DNA from: Bacillota bacterium
GTDB taxonomy: Bacteria > Bacillota > Clostridia > Clostridiales > Clostridiaceae
Assembly: GCA_030706015.1 (NCBI GenBank)
Contig: JAUZPI010000039.1
Location: 1 to 41,392 of the forward strand
Direction of reading: 5' to 3'
Length of the DNA: 41,392 nt
Each line of letters begins with the position of its first letter. The stretch's first letter is position 1. Shown here in pieces: positions 7,520 through 15,879 of this stretch. The position numbers and the translations under genes are program-made. The notes beneath the pieces were generated by a model. It was not told the DNA's origin, ran no database searches, and saw only the letters and a program-made list of their open reading frames with translations.

Positions 7520-7659
7520 TGTTCATATTTTACTGGCTGTAACCATTTTACATATTTATATTAATCTATCAGTAAATTCCTATTATTTACATCAATTATC
7601 TTGAACTTTTGTTTACAACTAGTATATAATATTGTTAATGATAATTTACTAGGTGTAAA
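7501..7659. promoter_or_regulatory. Four repressor operators between divergent operons
   Basis: Four related sites share the core TTTACTRGNTGTAA: 7501-7514 (inverted), 7529-7542, 7611-7625 (inverted) and 7645-7659 (TTTACTAGGTGTAAA, a near-perfect TTTAC-N5-GTAAA palindrome). One lies in the spacer of each divergent promoter. They are the expected targets of the XRE protein encoded at 7729. The whole gene-free stretch 7393-7728 is accounted for by these sites and the two promoters. Confidence 0.65.
7601..7630 (+). promoter_or_regulatory. Repressor promoter
   Basis: TTGAAC (7601-7606) and TATAAT (7625-7630) with an 18-base spacer. The operator at 7611-7625 fills the spacer, which predicts that the repressor limits its own synthesis. 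Confidence 0.65.
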
Positions 7660-7728
7660 TTTCAGAATATATATTATACTATATATTGAGAGATTATATG
7701 GGGATATGGTTTTTGAGGAGGTGATACC

Positions 7729-8064
7729 GTGATTGGAGATAATATAAAAAGGATACGAGAAGATTCAAATATATCATTATCAGAATTAGCAGAAAGAATT
7801 GGTATATCAAGACCATACCTAAGCTTAATCGAAAATAATCAGAGAACAAATATAAAATCCGAATTACTAAATAAGATTTCTGAAAGCTTAAATGTACCTG
7901 TCAGTACTCTTTTAGGAGAAGAACAGCAGGAGGAGCTGCCCGTAGGATTTCTACATGTTGCCAGAGAAGCTCAAAAGAATGGTTTAACTCCTGATGATGT
8001 TAAGTTTGCTATAGATTGGCTCATAGAAGCTAAGAAAAGAAGTGATAATTTTAAAAAGAAGTAA
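7729..8064 (+). CDS. XRE-family repressor of the element
   Basis: A 111-aa protein with GTG start behind GAGGAGGTGAT. Residues 4-62 are a Cro/C1 helix-turn-helix domain (recognition segment SRPYLSLIENNQRTN, 28-42). The remainder is a short helical tail without a LexA-type peptidase domain, so it could not cleave itself. It is followed 27 bases downstream by an ImmA/IrrE-type peptidase. In ICEBs1-type switches such a peptidase (ImmA) destroys the paired repressor (ImmR) on induction, and the same logic is inferred here. Its likely targets are the four operators just upstream, controlling both its own promoter and the replication operon. Confidence 0.85.
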   Translation: MIGDNIKRIREDSNISLSELAERIGISRPYLSLIENNQRTNIKSELLNKISESLNVPVSTLLGEEQQEELPVGFLHVAREAQKNGLTPDDVKFAIDWLIEAKKRSDNFKKK

Positions 8065-8091
8065 TAATTTCAAAAAGGAGCGAGATAAATA

Positions 8092-8919
8092 GTGGTCTTA
8101 AATGGGTATGTGGGAAAAGATAAATTATATGAGATTATTAATGATAAACTATTAAGCCTTGGTATTACTGAAGATTGTTATCCACTTGATTCTTTCAAGA
8201 TAGTGGAAGCTTATAAAGAGAAGCTTCAGATAGAATTAAAACCCTTTCCAACTGTTTTACTTGGTGGTTTGTTATATAAAGATCCAGATGATGTAATGAG
8301 TATTATGGGTATTAATTCCTTAAAGTCAAAGAAAGCACAAAACTTTGATGTTATGCATGAGTTATGCCACTATTGGCTTCATCCTGCCGGTGAACATCTC
8401 TGTTATGACAGCAATTTTATCTATCAGAACAAGGGTATCGAATGGCAAGCTAACGAAGGTGCAGCGCAGGCATTAATGCCGAAAAATCTTTTTAAGCAAA
8501 TGTACATATACTTTAATGGAGATACTAATAAATTATCGGACCATTTTATAGTAAGTAAAACAGCTGTTGAATATAGAATCAAGAATTTAAGACTTTTACC
8601 GCCTTCAAAATTACGAGGCTTGCTTTATAAAACTAAAAAAGCGCGTCACTGCACAATATGCGGGAACTTAGAAATAAAACAAGGTGATAATTACTGCAAG
8701 ATATGCGGCAATTTCTATTTCTTTTTTGGCACCGGTTATAAGTGGTCAGTTTATGGTGATGGTCCTGCCTATGTAAACAGCTGTCCTGAATGTAAATTGT
8801 TATTAGATCAAAATGCAAGATATTGCAGACGTTGTGGATCTACCTCCACACTATTTCATTCTTTAAGACCTTGGTATGAGGATTTAATGACTATGGAGGA
8901 CACACCTGCTTGCTTATAG
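8092..8919 (+). CDS. ImmA/IrrE-type metallopeptidase with two C-terminal zinc ribbons
   Basis: A 275-aa protein with GTG start after AAAGGAG. The peptidase domain holds HELCH (89-93) with the downstream Glu in EWQANEGAAQALMP (118-131), the zinc-binding and catalytic set of the ImmA/IrrE (DUF955) family. After residue 185 come two four-cysteine ribbons: C187-x2-C190/C202-x2-C205 and C231-x2-C234/C245-x2-C248. Ordinary ImmA proteins are shorter and end soon after the peptidase domain, so the ribbons are unusual and may read out DNA, a protein partner or zinc/redox state. Probable job: inactivation of the repressor encoded immediately upstream when the cell is stressed. Same operon as the repressor. 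Confidence 0.85.
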   Translation: MVLNGYVGKDKLYEIINDKLLSLGITEDCYPLDSFKIVEAYKEKLQIELKPFPTVLLGGLLYKDPDDVMSIMGINSLKSKKAQNFDVMHELCHYWLHPAGEHLCYDSNFIYQNKGIEWQANEGAAQALMPKNLFKQMYIYFNGDTNKLSDHFIVSKTAVEYRIKNLRLLPPSKLRGLLYKTKKARHCTICGNLEIKQGDNYCKICGNFYFFFGTGYKWSVYGDGPAYVNSCPECKLLLDQNARYCRRCGSTSTLFHSLRPWYEDLMTMEDTPACL

Positions 8920-8963
8920 CACAGGAAGCAAAAGGTCTAAATGGTTTTTTACAAGTAGTACAC

Positions 8964-9025
8964 GACGGGTAAGCGAACATATTAAGTTACCCAGTGTTCC
9001 GACTAAAAGGAGGTTAAATTCCTAA
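8964..9025 (+). promoter_or_regulatory. Leader of the recombinase gene, related to the primase leader
   Basis: A hairpin GGGTAA (8967-8972)/TTACCC (8987-8992) is followed by CCGACTAAAAGGAGG (8999-9013) and then 12 bases to the ATG. The leader at 955-1044 (minus strand) has the same parts: ACGGGTAA, TTACCC, CCGACTGAAAGGAGG, and an AGGAGG placed 12 bases before an ATG with the same TCCTAAATGGA context. A shared translational control element is inferred. Confidence 0.5.
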
Positions 9026-10537
9026 ATGGATAGAATTTGCATGTATCTGAGAAAGTCTCGTGCTGATGAAGAACTTGAAAAGACCCTTGGAGAAGGTGAA
9101 ACCCTGTCTAAGCACAGGAAAGCCTTGTTAAAGCTTGCTAAAGAGAAAAACTATAATATTATTGAGATAAAAGAGGAAATAGTATCTGGTGAAAGCCTCT
9201 TCTTCAGACCTAAAATGCTGGAGCTTTTAAAAGAAGTGGAGGAAAAGAAGTACGATGGTGTTTTGGTTATGGATATGCAGCGTCTTGGCAGAGGTGACAT
9301 GCAGGATCAAGGTATAATATTAAATACCTTCAAACAATCAGGCACTAAAATAATCACTCCAAACAAAGTTTATGATCTCAATAATGATTTTGATGAAGAA
9401 TACAGCGAATTTGAGGCCTTCATGAGCAGAAAAGAACTGAAGATGATAACAAAGCGTATGCAGGGCGGCAGAGTAAGAAGTATTGAGGATGGTAATTACA
9501 TCGCTACCAATCCCCCACTTGGTTATGAAATACAGTGGGTTAAAAGAAGTAGAACTCTAATAATAAATCCTGAAGAAGCAGAAATAATTAAAATGATATT
9601 CAATCTTTACAGCGAAGGGAATGGTGCTGGCAGCATAGCAAATACTATGACCAGCTTTGGTTATAAAACTAAATTTAAAAACGACTTCTCCTCCAGTAGC
9701 GTTCTTGCCATACTGAAGAATCCAATATACATTGGAAAAGTTACTTGGAAGAAGAAAGAGATAAAGAAATCTAAAAACCCTGACAAAGTTAAAGATACAA
9801 GAACAAGAGATGTCAGTGAATGGATAATCGCTGATGGCAAACATGAGTCTATAATTGATATGGAAACCTGGAATAAAGTACAGCAAATAGTTAAAGGTAA
9901 GTATCATATTCCCTATCAAATAGCTAACGGACCAGCTAACCCAATTGCGGGCTTAGTTATATGTGCTGTCTGCGGCTCTAAGATGGTTATGAGAAAATAC
10001 GGCACAAGTCCACCCCATCTAATCTGCCTTAAAAAGTGCGGCAACAAAAGCGCAAGATTTGAATATGTTGAGAAAACAATTATGGATGCCCTTGAAGACT
10101 ATTTAAAAAACTACAAAGCAGAAGTAAAAAAAGAAGAAAAAAATAATATAAAAATCTATGAAACACAGCTTGTAAACCTAAAGAAAGAACTTGAAACCTG
10201 TAATAACCAAAAACTAAAATTATTCGATTTGCTGGAACAAGGAGTTTATGACAATGCTACCTTTCTTGAAAGATCCAATCTTCTAGCCGATAGAATCTCC
10301 AAGATTATGTCAGGCATAGATGGACTAAATAACCTTATTGAACAAGAAAACAAAGTAGACCGAACTGAATACAGCCAAAGACTCCGAGAGGTTGTGTTTG
10401 CTTATAAAGCCTCTAAAAATGTGCAGTACAAAAATGAGCTCCTTAAAAGTGTTTTGATTAAGGCTGAATATAAAAAAGAAAAATATCAGAAGAATGATGA
10501 TTTTGAGATAAAATTATTTCCAAAATTAATGCGTTAG
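9026..10537 (+). CDS. Large serine recombinase (SpoIVCA-like)
   Basis: A 503-aa site-specific recombinase. The N-terminal resolvase domain starts MDRICMYLRKSRADEE with catalytic Ser11 and nearby Arg; DMQRLGRGD (83-91) supplies further active-site arginines. A recombinase domain follows (about 160-300, including NPPLGYE and LKNPIYIGKV), then a zinc ribbon (Cys313, Cys316, Cys334, Cys338) and a coiled coil (about 360-450) as in large serine integrases. Size and layout match SpoIVCA of B. subtilis and the skin recombinase of C. difficile, which rejoin sigK. It is the only intact recombinase in the window, so it is the candidate for integration and for sigK-restoring excision. It lies about 6 kb from the sigK junction, unusually far, because the DUF262 operon intervenes. 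A strong terminator overlaps its stop codon. Confidence 0.93.
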   Translation: MDRICMYLRKSRADEELEKTLGEGETLSKHRKALLKLAKEKNYNIIEIKEEIVSGESLFFRPKMLELLKEVEEKKYDGVLVMDMQRLGRGDMQDQGIILNTFKQSGTKIITPNKVYDLNNDFDEEYSEFEAFMSRKELKMITKRMQGGRVRSIEDGNYIATNPPLGYEIQWVKRSRTLIINPEEAEIIKMIFNLYSEGNGAGSIANTMTSFGYKTKFKNDFSSSSVLAILKNPIYIGKVTWKKKEIKKSKNPDKVKDTRTRDVSEWIIADGKHESIIDMETWNKVQQIVKGKYHIPYQIANGPANPIAGLVICAVCGSKMVMRKYGTSPPHLICLKKCGNKSARFEYVEKTIMDALEDYLKNYKAEVKKEEKNNIKIYETQLVNLKKELETCNNQKLKLFDLLEQGVYDNATFLERSNLLADRISKIMSGIDGLNNLIEQENKVDRTEYSQRLREVVFAYKASKNVQYKNELLKSVLIKAEYKKEKYQKNDDFEIKLFPKLMR

Positions 10538-10562
10538 GCATTGGAGTGCCTAACGCATTTTT
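10528..10562 (+). terminator. Recombinase terminator
   Basis: A perfect 13-bp stem (10528-10540 and 10547-10559) with a 6-base loop, followed by TTTTT. It includes the recombinase stop codon. Confidence 0.9.
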
Positions 10563-10764
10563 GTTGTCTTAAAAGGATGCTGATATAGCATTTTCTATTG
10601 ACAATACTCATTTCATCCAGTTTAAACATTGTTATGTTCCCACATACAGGATGGCTCGAGATGACAGCAAGTATGTCAAGTTTCAACTCTCGTTTATGGG
10701 AACATATCCACTACACTTTATCTGTATTAGGGAACATATCTATACTCGATTAAATGTATTCTTG
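10563..10764. other. Spacer with three GGGAACAT-type repeats
   Basis: The gap between recombinase and DUF262 operon (convergent) has no convincing gene. It holds ATGTTCCC at 10634-10641 and GGGAACAT at 10698-10705 and 10730-10737. The first two, with CATAC (10643-10647)/GTATG (10671-10675), make an interrupted dyad. CATTTCAT at 10609-10616 also occurs at the sigK break. These could be recombinase or regulator sites. Confidence 0.4.
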
Positions 10765-13023
10765 TTAGACTTCTTTTATTTTAATAAAAAAATGTGTTTT
10801 ATTCATATTCACCAAAGTCATCCAGCCTTGTTTATCCTTTAAATATTGAGTAATATCCTCACCCTGATTTCTTTTAAACTGTTTATATTTCCATGATAAA
10901 ATTTTATTAATATATTCTTTATCAGAAAAATAGATGTATTTATCACCTTCTAAATTTTTAACAACCCAATTTTCACTATTATACTGTCTTAAATACTGTG
11001 GCAAATTATCTTCTAGTTTTCCATTGATATTGTATTTTACTCCTTCACTCTTACTAATCCATGAAAAGTTAGAATAAAAGTTACCTAAATTAAAAATAAA
11101 TTTTAGTTGTCCAGCCGCAAAAGCTGCCTTAGGATACTCAACGTTGGTATGAATATTATCATCAGGTTGGATAATGTAATTTTGATGATTAATCCATCCT
11201 TCAGGCAACAACCCTAAATAATTATAAGGCTCATCTATACCCTCATGATATATTATCCCTTTTGCGTTAGTAAATAAATCACACCAAGTATGAACTAGAA
11301 GTGTTCCTTCAGCATTATCACAGTTACCAGTATATTTATCCCAATAAATATTGACGTTTTCAATTTTGCAATTTTCAATACTGAGTTTGTTTTTATAAAT
11401 ATACCTTAAAACACTTTTATATTGATAATTTTCCATTGAAATTTTTTGCAGTTTTTCTAAACAATTTTCTGTTGCCCACTTCCTTAAGCAGCACTTTTCA
11501 GATTTATACTCAACAAAATTATCAACTAATCCATTAATAAATGGTAAACTTTCATATTTTATAATAATATCTCTTTGTTCTGAATCCTGCTTATTTTTCT
11601 CCTTTTTCAATATTTCTTTCAAGAAGTTATCATTCAGTTTATGAATATATTGTTCTATATAAAATTCACCAGAAAAATAAATACTATTCATAACTATTAT
11701 TGAATTAAGAAAATCTTTGTCACATTCTTTGTCGTAACTTTCATTTAAATAATATTTTGGTATTCCCTTCACATAATATCTTGCATATTGTATTGTTTTA
11801 GCTTCAACACCCCAGTTGTTAAAAATCATTTTTGCCGACTTCTTCTCAACTCTATTGTTGTTCAATAGTTTTTTTACAAATCTTAAATACTCACATAATT
11901 TATCTTCTTGAATAGTTACACCTAAATTTGATATATAGCACCAAATAACTACATCTTTATCTGTTTCGTCTGTCTTATATAAATTCTTTAAAAACAAATC
12001 TAACATTTTAATATAATTTGTATCTATAATATTCCAATGTTGTCCTATTTGTTGAATGGAATAACTAATACAAGTTAATTGACTATTTATATCAGTTGTA
12101 TTTAATTTTTCAACAATAGCATCGGTGATTGTTTCAATACGTTCAAAATGTGTTTCTGTTAACCAACTTACATTTGATTCTTTATAGTCTTTATCATTGT
12201 TTTTTTCTTCTATCCACATCATTCTAAAACAATACTTTAGGTAAAAACATAACATTTCTTCCTCAGTATGTATAACTATATTTTGATGACTACCATTAAC
12301 CCATCTACATTCACAATTTCTATATTTCAGAAACAATTTAAGCCATTCATTTTCCATCTTTAAAGCAAATTTCTTAAAATCTTCTTTACCTAGCACTTTA
12401 TCGGCATGATGATAAAGTTCTGCTTTATATATCTCATAGGATTTAAGATCTAATCCATCATTTATATCCAAAAAAAACTGTTCGGCATCACTTATTTCAT
12501 TAACAAGAACCATATCAAAAAACATTTTTTCAAAAAGGAACTTAAATGTTATTTTGTCAGATAATTTATATGTACTATAATTGATTCTAATCTGTTGAGT
12601 GCTAAATTCTTTAATTAATTGAGCCAATGAATATGTAGTGAAATCAACTGCAATATTTTCTTTGATTTTTGTTGGGTTACTTAACCAATCATTAGCCACT
12701 TCACGTTTTGTAAAAGAGAATTTTTTAAGTAAATTCTGTATTTCCGTATCATTGTTCAAATAAGAGCAGAGACAAACAAGAGTTGCCAAACGTTGCTGTC
12801 CGTCATAAATATAAAGATTATTATCTTTATCTTCATAGCCAACAAGACAGCTAAAGTTAAAATCTTCTTTTTTTTCATTACTCTCTGCCATCGCAGTCAG
12901 AAGTTTTATAAGCTTCTCATCACCACTTCCCATAACATAGTCCCGCTGAACATCAGGAATAATGATTTGATTAAAACTATTGAGAAGCTTACTCAAAGAC
13001 ATGTGTTTTGTTTCCGTTACCAT
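10765..13023 (-). CDS. DUF262 protein, 752 aa (third structural gene of candidate defence operon)
   Basis: The start is the ATG at 13023, with AAGGGGTG seven bases ahead and only four bases after the upstream stop; an upstream in-frame ATG at 13104 lies deep in the previous gene. Residues 8-130 form a DUF262 (ParB/sulfiredoxin-like) domain: IIPDVQRDYVMG (21-32) and YIYDGQQRLATL (71-82). In GmrS/GmrSD and SspE, proteins of this fold with DGQQR bind or split nucleotides and license a nuclease against modified DNA. The following 600 residues are rich in Lys, Asn, Tyr and Ile, and I see no HNH/DUF1524 or PD-(D/E)XK motif. It differs clearly from its DUF262 neighbour, so this is not a recent duplication. 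Function inferred as defence or DNA-modification sensing. Confidence 0.75.
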   Translation of the reverse strand: MVTETKHMSLSKLLNSFNQIIIPDVQRDYVMGSGDEKLIKLLTAMAESNEKKEDFNFSCLVGYEDKDNNLYIYDGQQRLATLVCLCSYLNNDTEIQNLLKKFSFTKREVANDWLSNPTKIKENIAVDFTTYSLAQLIKEFSTQQIRINYSTYKLSDKITFKFLFEKMFFDMVLVNEISDAEQFFLDINDGLDLKSYEIYKAELYHHADKVLGKEDFKKFALKMENEWLKLFLKYRNCECRWVNGSHQNIVIHTEEEMLCFYLKYCFRMMWIEEKNNDKDYKESNVSWLTETHFERIETITDAIVEKLNTTDINSQLTCISYSIQQIGQHWNIIDTNYIKMLDLFLKNLYKTDETDKDVVIWCYISNLGVTIQEDKLCEYLRFVKKLLNNNRVEKKSAKMIFNNWGVEAKTIQYARYYVKGIPKYYLNESYDKECDKDFLNSIIVMNSIYFSGEFYIEQYIHKLNDNFLKEILKKEKNKQDSEQRDIIIKYESLPFINGLVDNFVEYKSEKCCLRKWATENCLEKLQKISMENYQYKSVLRYIYKNKLSIENCKIENVNIYWDKYTGNCDNAEGTLLVHTWCDLFTNAKGIIYHEGIDEPYNYLGLLPEGWINHQNYIIQPDDNIHTNVEYPKAAFAAGQLKFIFNLGNFYSNFSWISKSEGVKYNINGKLEDNLPQYLRQYNSENWVVKNLEGDKYIYFSDKEYINKILSWKYKQFKRNQGEDITQYLKDKQGWMTLVNMNKTHFFIKIKEV

Positions 13024-13027
13024 AAAA

Positions 13028-14359
13028 TCACCCCTTATTATTGTATTTTTCATCAATGTAGGCAGAATATATTTGCATAAATATTTCAAATTCAGCCTTA
13101 CCATTATTCAGCCAAAATGTCTGTGTCTTACCATTATTAAATTCTTCACAAATATTTTTGTGATTATCAATATAATCAAAAGAAAGTTTTTCATCCCCCA
13201 ATTGGGATTCAATAAAGCAGGCTTTGGTAAACGGTTCTGTCATATTTTTGAATTCATTTAAGAGATATCCTTCCAATCTACCCTGAGTATTTTCTGTATT
13301 TTTTTCCAACATACCAAAAAAACGAAGTTCATTCTTTAGCTTATGTAAGCAATTATAAGCATTATAACTATTCCAGTTTTGGTTACTTATATCATCACAT
13401 AATGAAGATAAAATATCGCTATACTGAGTTAAGAAAGCAAATTCCTTTTCAGGCTCATAACCCAATGTACTACTCACATCGAATTCATCACTTCCATAAC
13501 GTTCACAACATAACAGCTTTAATCGGTTCTCATCAGGATAATGTTTATTCTTTTTTCGTTTTTCATCCCTTTCTGGTATCTTGGTTTCACAATATCCCTG
13601 TTGAACTAGTTCCCATACATCTTTCTTAGAAAATAAAATTTCTGATAAATTTTGAAAAAGATTTAACACTTTCTCTTTATTATTTTTCTCTTTTGAATCT
13701 ATAATTAAATTTGCTTTAATCCTATCTGAAATAACAAAGCGAGTTTTATTTTTATTTAGATTTATGAACTCATCAAATGGTTCTGTTTCAGAAATATGCA
13801 TTAGAAAATATACGTTTTTTCTTATGTAGTCAGCAAATTTATTTGCATATCCAGTTTCATAAGCATTCGGTTCTGCAGTTTCTAACGCTGTTTTTATTGC
13901 TTCATAATTATTTTTGAATCTAATTAAATCAGTATACATATCCTTTTCTTCCCAAGAATTCGAAAAGGCAATATTCGTTAAATAGCTTTTTCTATTAAGT
14001 TTAGATTCTTTAATCCCCTCATCTCTTTCAAATCCAAAGGAGAAATATTCTTCATCAGGCATTATGTATTTCAACAGCATAAACAAAGTAATGATACGCT
14101 GCTGTCCATCTATTAATTGCATTTTGGGTTTAAAATTTTTTAATTGATTATGATCTTCCGGTTCTTTATAAAATGTAATCATGCTCACAGTATACGTTGT
14201 TTGCTCTTTTTTGAATGCACTCCATAAATCTACAGCTAATTTTGCAGCTGTCACTGTATCCCATTTATAATTTCGTTGAATAAGTGGTATATAGACATCA
14301 TAGCTCTTAAAACAATTATCCATTATATTATTAAACGAAACCATTTTGTTATTTTCCAT
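13028..14359 (-). CDS. DUF262 protein, 443 aa (second structural gene of candidate defence operon)
   Basis: A DUF262 domain occupies the N-terminus: YIPLIQRNYKWD (23-34) and MQLIDGQQRIITLFML (80-95), with the DGQQR motif intact at 84-88. The remaining 340 residues are helical and charged and resemble the all-helical parts of GmrSD-type proteins, but no DUF1524 nuclease signature (His...Asn/His) is apparent at the C-terminus. The ATG lies one base after the stop of the 501-aa gene, and its own stop lies four bases before the next start, so the three products are translated together and probably form one complex. No methyltransferase is nearby, which argues against a classical restriction-modification system and for a type IV-like or abortive mechanism. 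Confidence 0.78.
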   Translation of the reverse strand: MENNKMVSFNNIMDNCFKSYDVYIPLIQRNYKWDTVTAAKLAVDLWSAFKKEQTTYTVSMITFYKEPEDHNQLKNFKPKMQLIDGQQRIITLFMLLKYIMPDEEYFSFGFERDEGIKESKLNRKSYLTNIAFSNSWEEKDMYTDLIRFKNNYEAIKTALETAEPNAYETGYANKFADYIRKNVYFLMHISETEPFDEFINLNKNKTRFVISDRIKANLIIDSKEKNNKEKVLNLFQNLSEILFSKKDVWELVQQGYCETKIPERDEKRKKNKHYPDENRLKLLCCERYGSDEFDVSSTLGYEPEKEFAFLTQYSDILSSLCDDISNQNWNSYNAYNCLHKLKNELRFFGMLEKNTENTQGRLEGYLLNEFKNMTEPFTKACFIESQLGDEKLSFDYIDNHKNICEEFNNGKTQTFWLNNGKAEFEIFMQIYSAYIDEKYNNKG

Positions 14360-14360
14360 A

Positions 14361-15866
14361 CTAATCCCCCATTAATGCTGCTCTTTTGCAAATACATTTA
14401 TACAAGTTTATTTTTAAGTTTTCCTCATTATTGTTTTTTACAGTGTAAATATTATTAATTGACCAGTTTTTAGGTATTTTCTCTGAGGTCCAGTCAATAA
14501 ACGAGAGTGCTAATTGTATTTTTATAGGAGTCTCTTCTATAAAAATATTTTTTAAAAACTCCTCATATGAACTACAAATTCTAATAAAGTTCTTATTATC
14601 ATCATACTGTTTTTTCATCTTTTCCATTTCTTCATTTTGAAGCTGTGCTCCAGACAAATTGTCAAACTTCTTTTGTTCTTTTTCAAAATTTGAGATCATC
14701 TTGCTTATATTATCTTTTTCAAAATCAATTACCGAATTATAGTTTGTCCTAAACCCCCGTTTAGAATGATTTTCAGCATACAGCTTAAAATAGTTGAATA
14801 TCAGTTGACAATACTCTGTACTATCGAATGTAAAATGGTAGCATTTTTCAGGAAGAATATCCTCTTTATTTAAATTTGGATTATAATTTTCAATACTCCA
14901 TAAAGTATCACTTGCAATTACTTCTTTATCAGAAATCGGACTAATCCTTGAGCTAATTCCTTTCTCTCCGCCTTTTGTATGCTCTTGTTTTAGCCACTCA
15001 AGAAGAACATAATCCCATTGGTCGCTTTCTATACCATAATTTTTCTTCTTTTCATTGAATTCTGCTTGCGAAATATATTCGTTATTTTGCAGAAATCCAT
15101 TTGACCAATTGTTATAATTTTCAGCCTTTTCATTTCTAGGATGGCTGAAGTCCAGACAAAATTGTGGTTTATTATTTACATCAAATATGTCATTAGATAA
15201 CAGGTATTCTTGTAATGAGATTTCCTTATCATTATTCTTAATAAAATTGACAGGTGCATCTTTTATAATATACAAATTTGCATTGCAGTTATTGTCAAGC
15301 TGCATATATTTAAACAAGTCAACTCCAAAGCACTTAGATAATGATTTTAACCTTATACCACCGCCACGATTGATATGTTCCTTACATGCTGTAAAAACCA
15401 ATTGAATTCCATTTTTTTTCATCTGATTGTTTTTCGCATTTTTATTTTGAAGCCAGTCAATCCAATTACTATCACTTCCATAGCCAACACTATACAAAGT
15501 TGCTGTATTCTTTTTATATTTCACATCATAATACCAGCCCAAACCAATATTATTCATTTCCTGCATACAGTTAGAGTTAATATAATAGTCGATTACATTT
15601 TTCACCACCTCATCATATAGTTCATATTCCACTAGTAAACTTTCAATCATTGAACACAGCCTTGTATAGTAAATAGCTATTTTCATTTTACCGTCTGGTG
15701 ATTGCTTATACTCTGGCATTTTTTTTAATAAACTCAACTTGGCTGATGATGTTTCTTGCCCAACAACTATGTTATACAACTTTTCTAAGCTTTTATATGT
15801 ATCATCACTAATTTTATTTTCAAATTTTCTATGCCTTTCGCTAAACTTTTTAGAATCAATGCTCAT
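14361..15866 (-). CDS. Unknown 501-aa protein, first structural gene of candidate defence operon
   Basis: Start at ATG 15866, seven bases after AAGGAGAG; a longer frame to 15944 has no ribosome site and overlaps the HTH gene. I do not recognise a family. The N-terminal 100 residues are helical and charged (SKKFSERHRKFENKISDD at the start); a middle part has beta-rich stretches (GLGWYYDVKYKKNTATLYSV, about 125-144); around 375-430 there is a charged likely coiled-coil segment. No signal peptide, membrane segment, Walker motif or clear nuclease motif is seen. Its fixed place ahead of two DUF262 genes, with near-zero spacing, suggests a sensor or effector of the same system. Base composition is distinctly A+T-rich. 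Confidence 0.65.
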   Translation of the reverse strand: MSIDSKKFSERHRKFENKISDDTYKSLEKLYNIVVGQETSSAKLSLLKKMPEYKQSPDGKMKIAIYYTRLCSMIESLLVEYELYDEVVKNVIDYYINSNCMQEMNNIGLGWYYDVKYKKNTATLYSVGYGSDSNWIDWLQNKNAKNNQMKKNGIQLVFTACKEHINRGGGIRLKSLSKCFGVDLFKYMQLDNNCNANLYIIKDAPVNFIKNNDKEISLQEYLLSNDIFDVNNKPQFCLDFSHPRNEKAENYNNWSNGFLQNNEYISQAEFNEKKKNYGIESDQWDYVLLEWLKQEHTKGGEKGISSRISPISDKEVIASDTLWSIENYNPNLNKEDILPEKCYHFTFDSTEYCQLIFNYFKLYAENHSKRGFRTNYNSVIDFEKDNISKMISNFEKEQKKFDNLSGAQLQNEEMEKMKKQYDDNKNFIRICSSYEEFLKNIFIEETPIKIQLALSFIDWTSEKIPKNWSINNIYTVKNNNEENLKINLYKCICKRAALMGD

Positions 15867-15879
15867 GTACCAACTCTCC

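Noticed and set aside
7729..8919. XRE + ImmA-type gene pair as a toxin-antitoxin module
   Set aside because: The divergent operators, the adjacent replication operon and the recombinase fit a prophage or ICE induction switch better.
10651..10842. 63-aa ORF on the plus strand after the recombinase
   Set aside because: It has no ribosome site, overlaps the end of the DUF262 gene and has no recognisable sequence.
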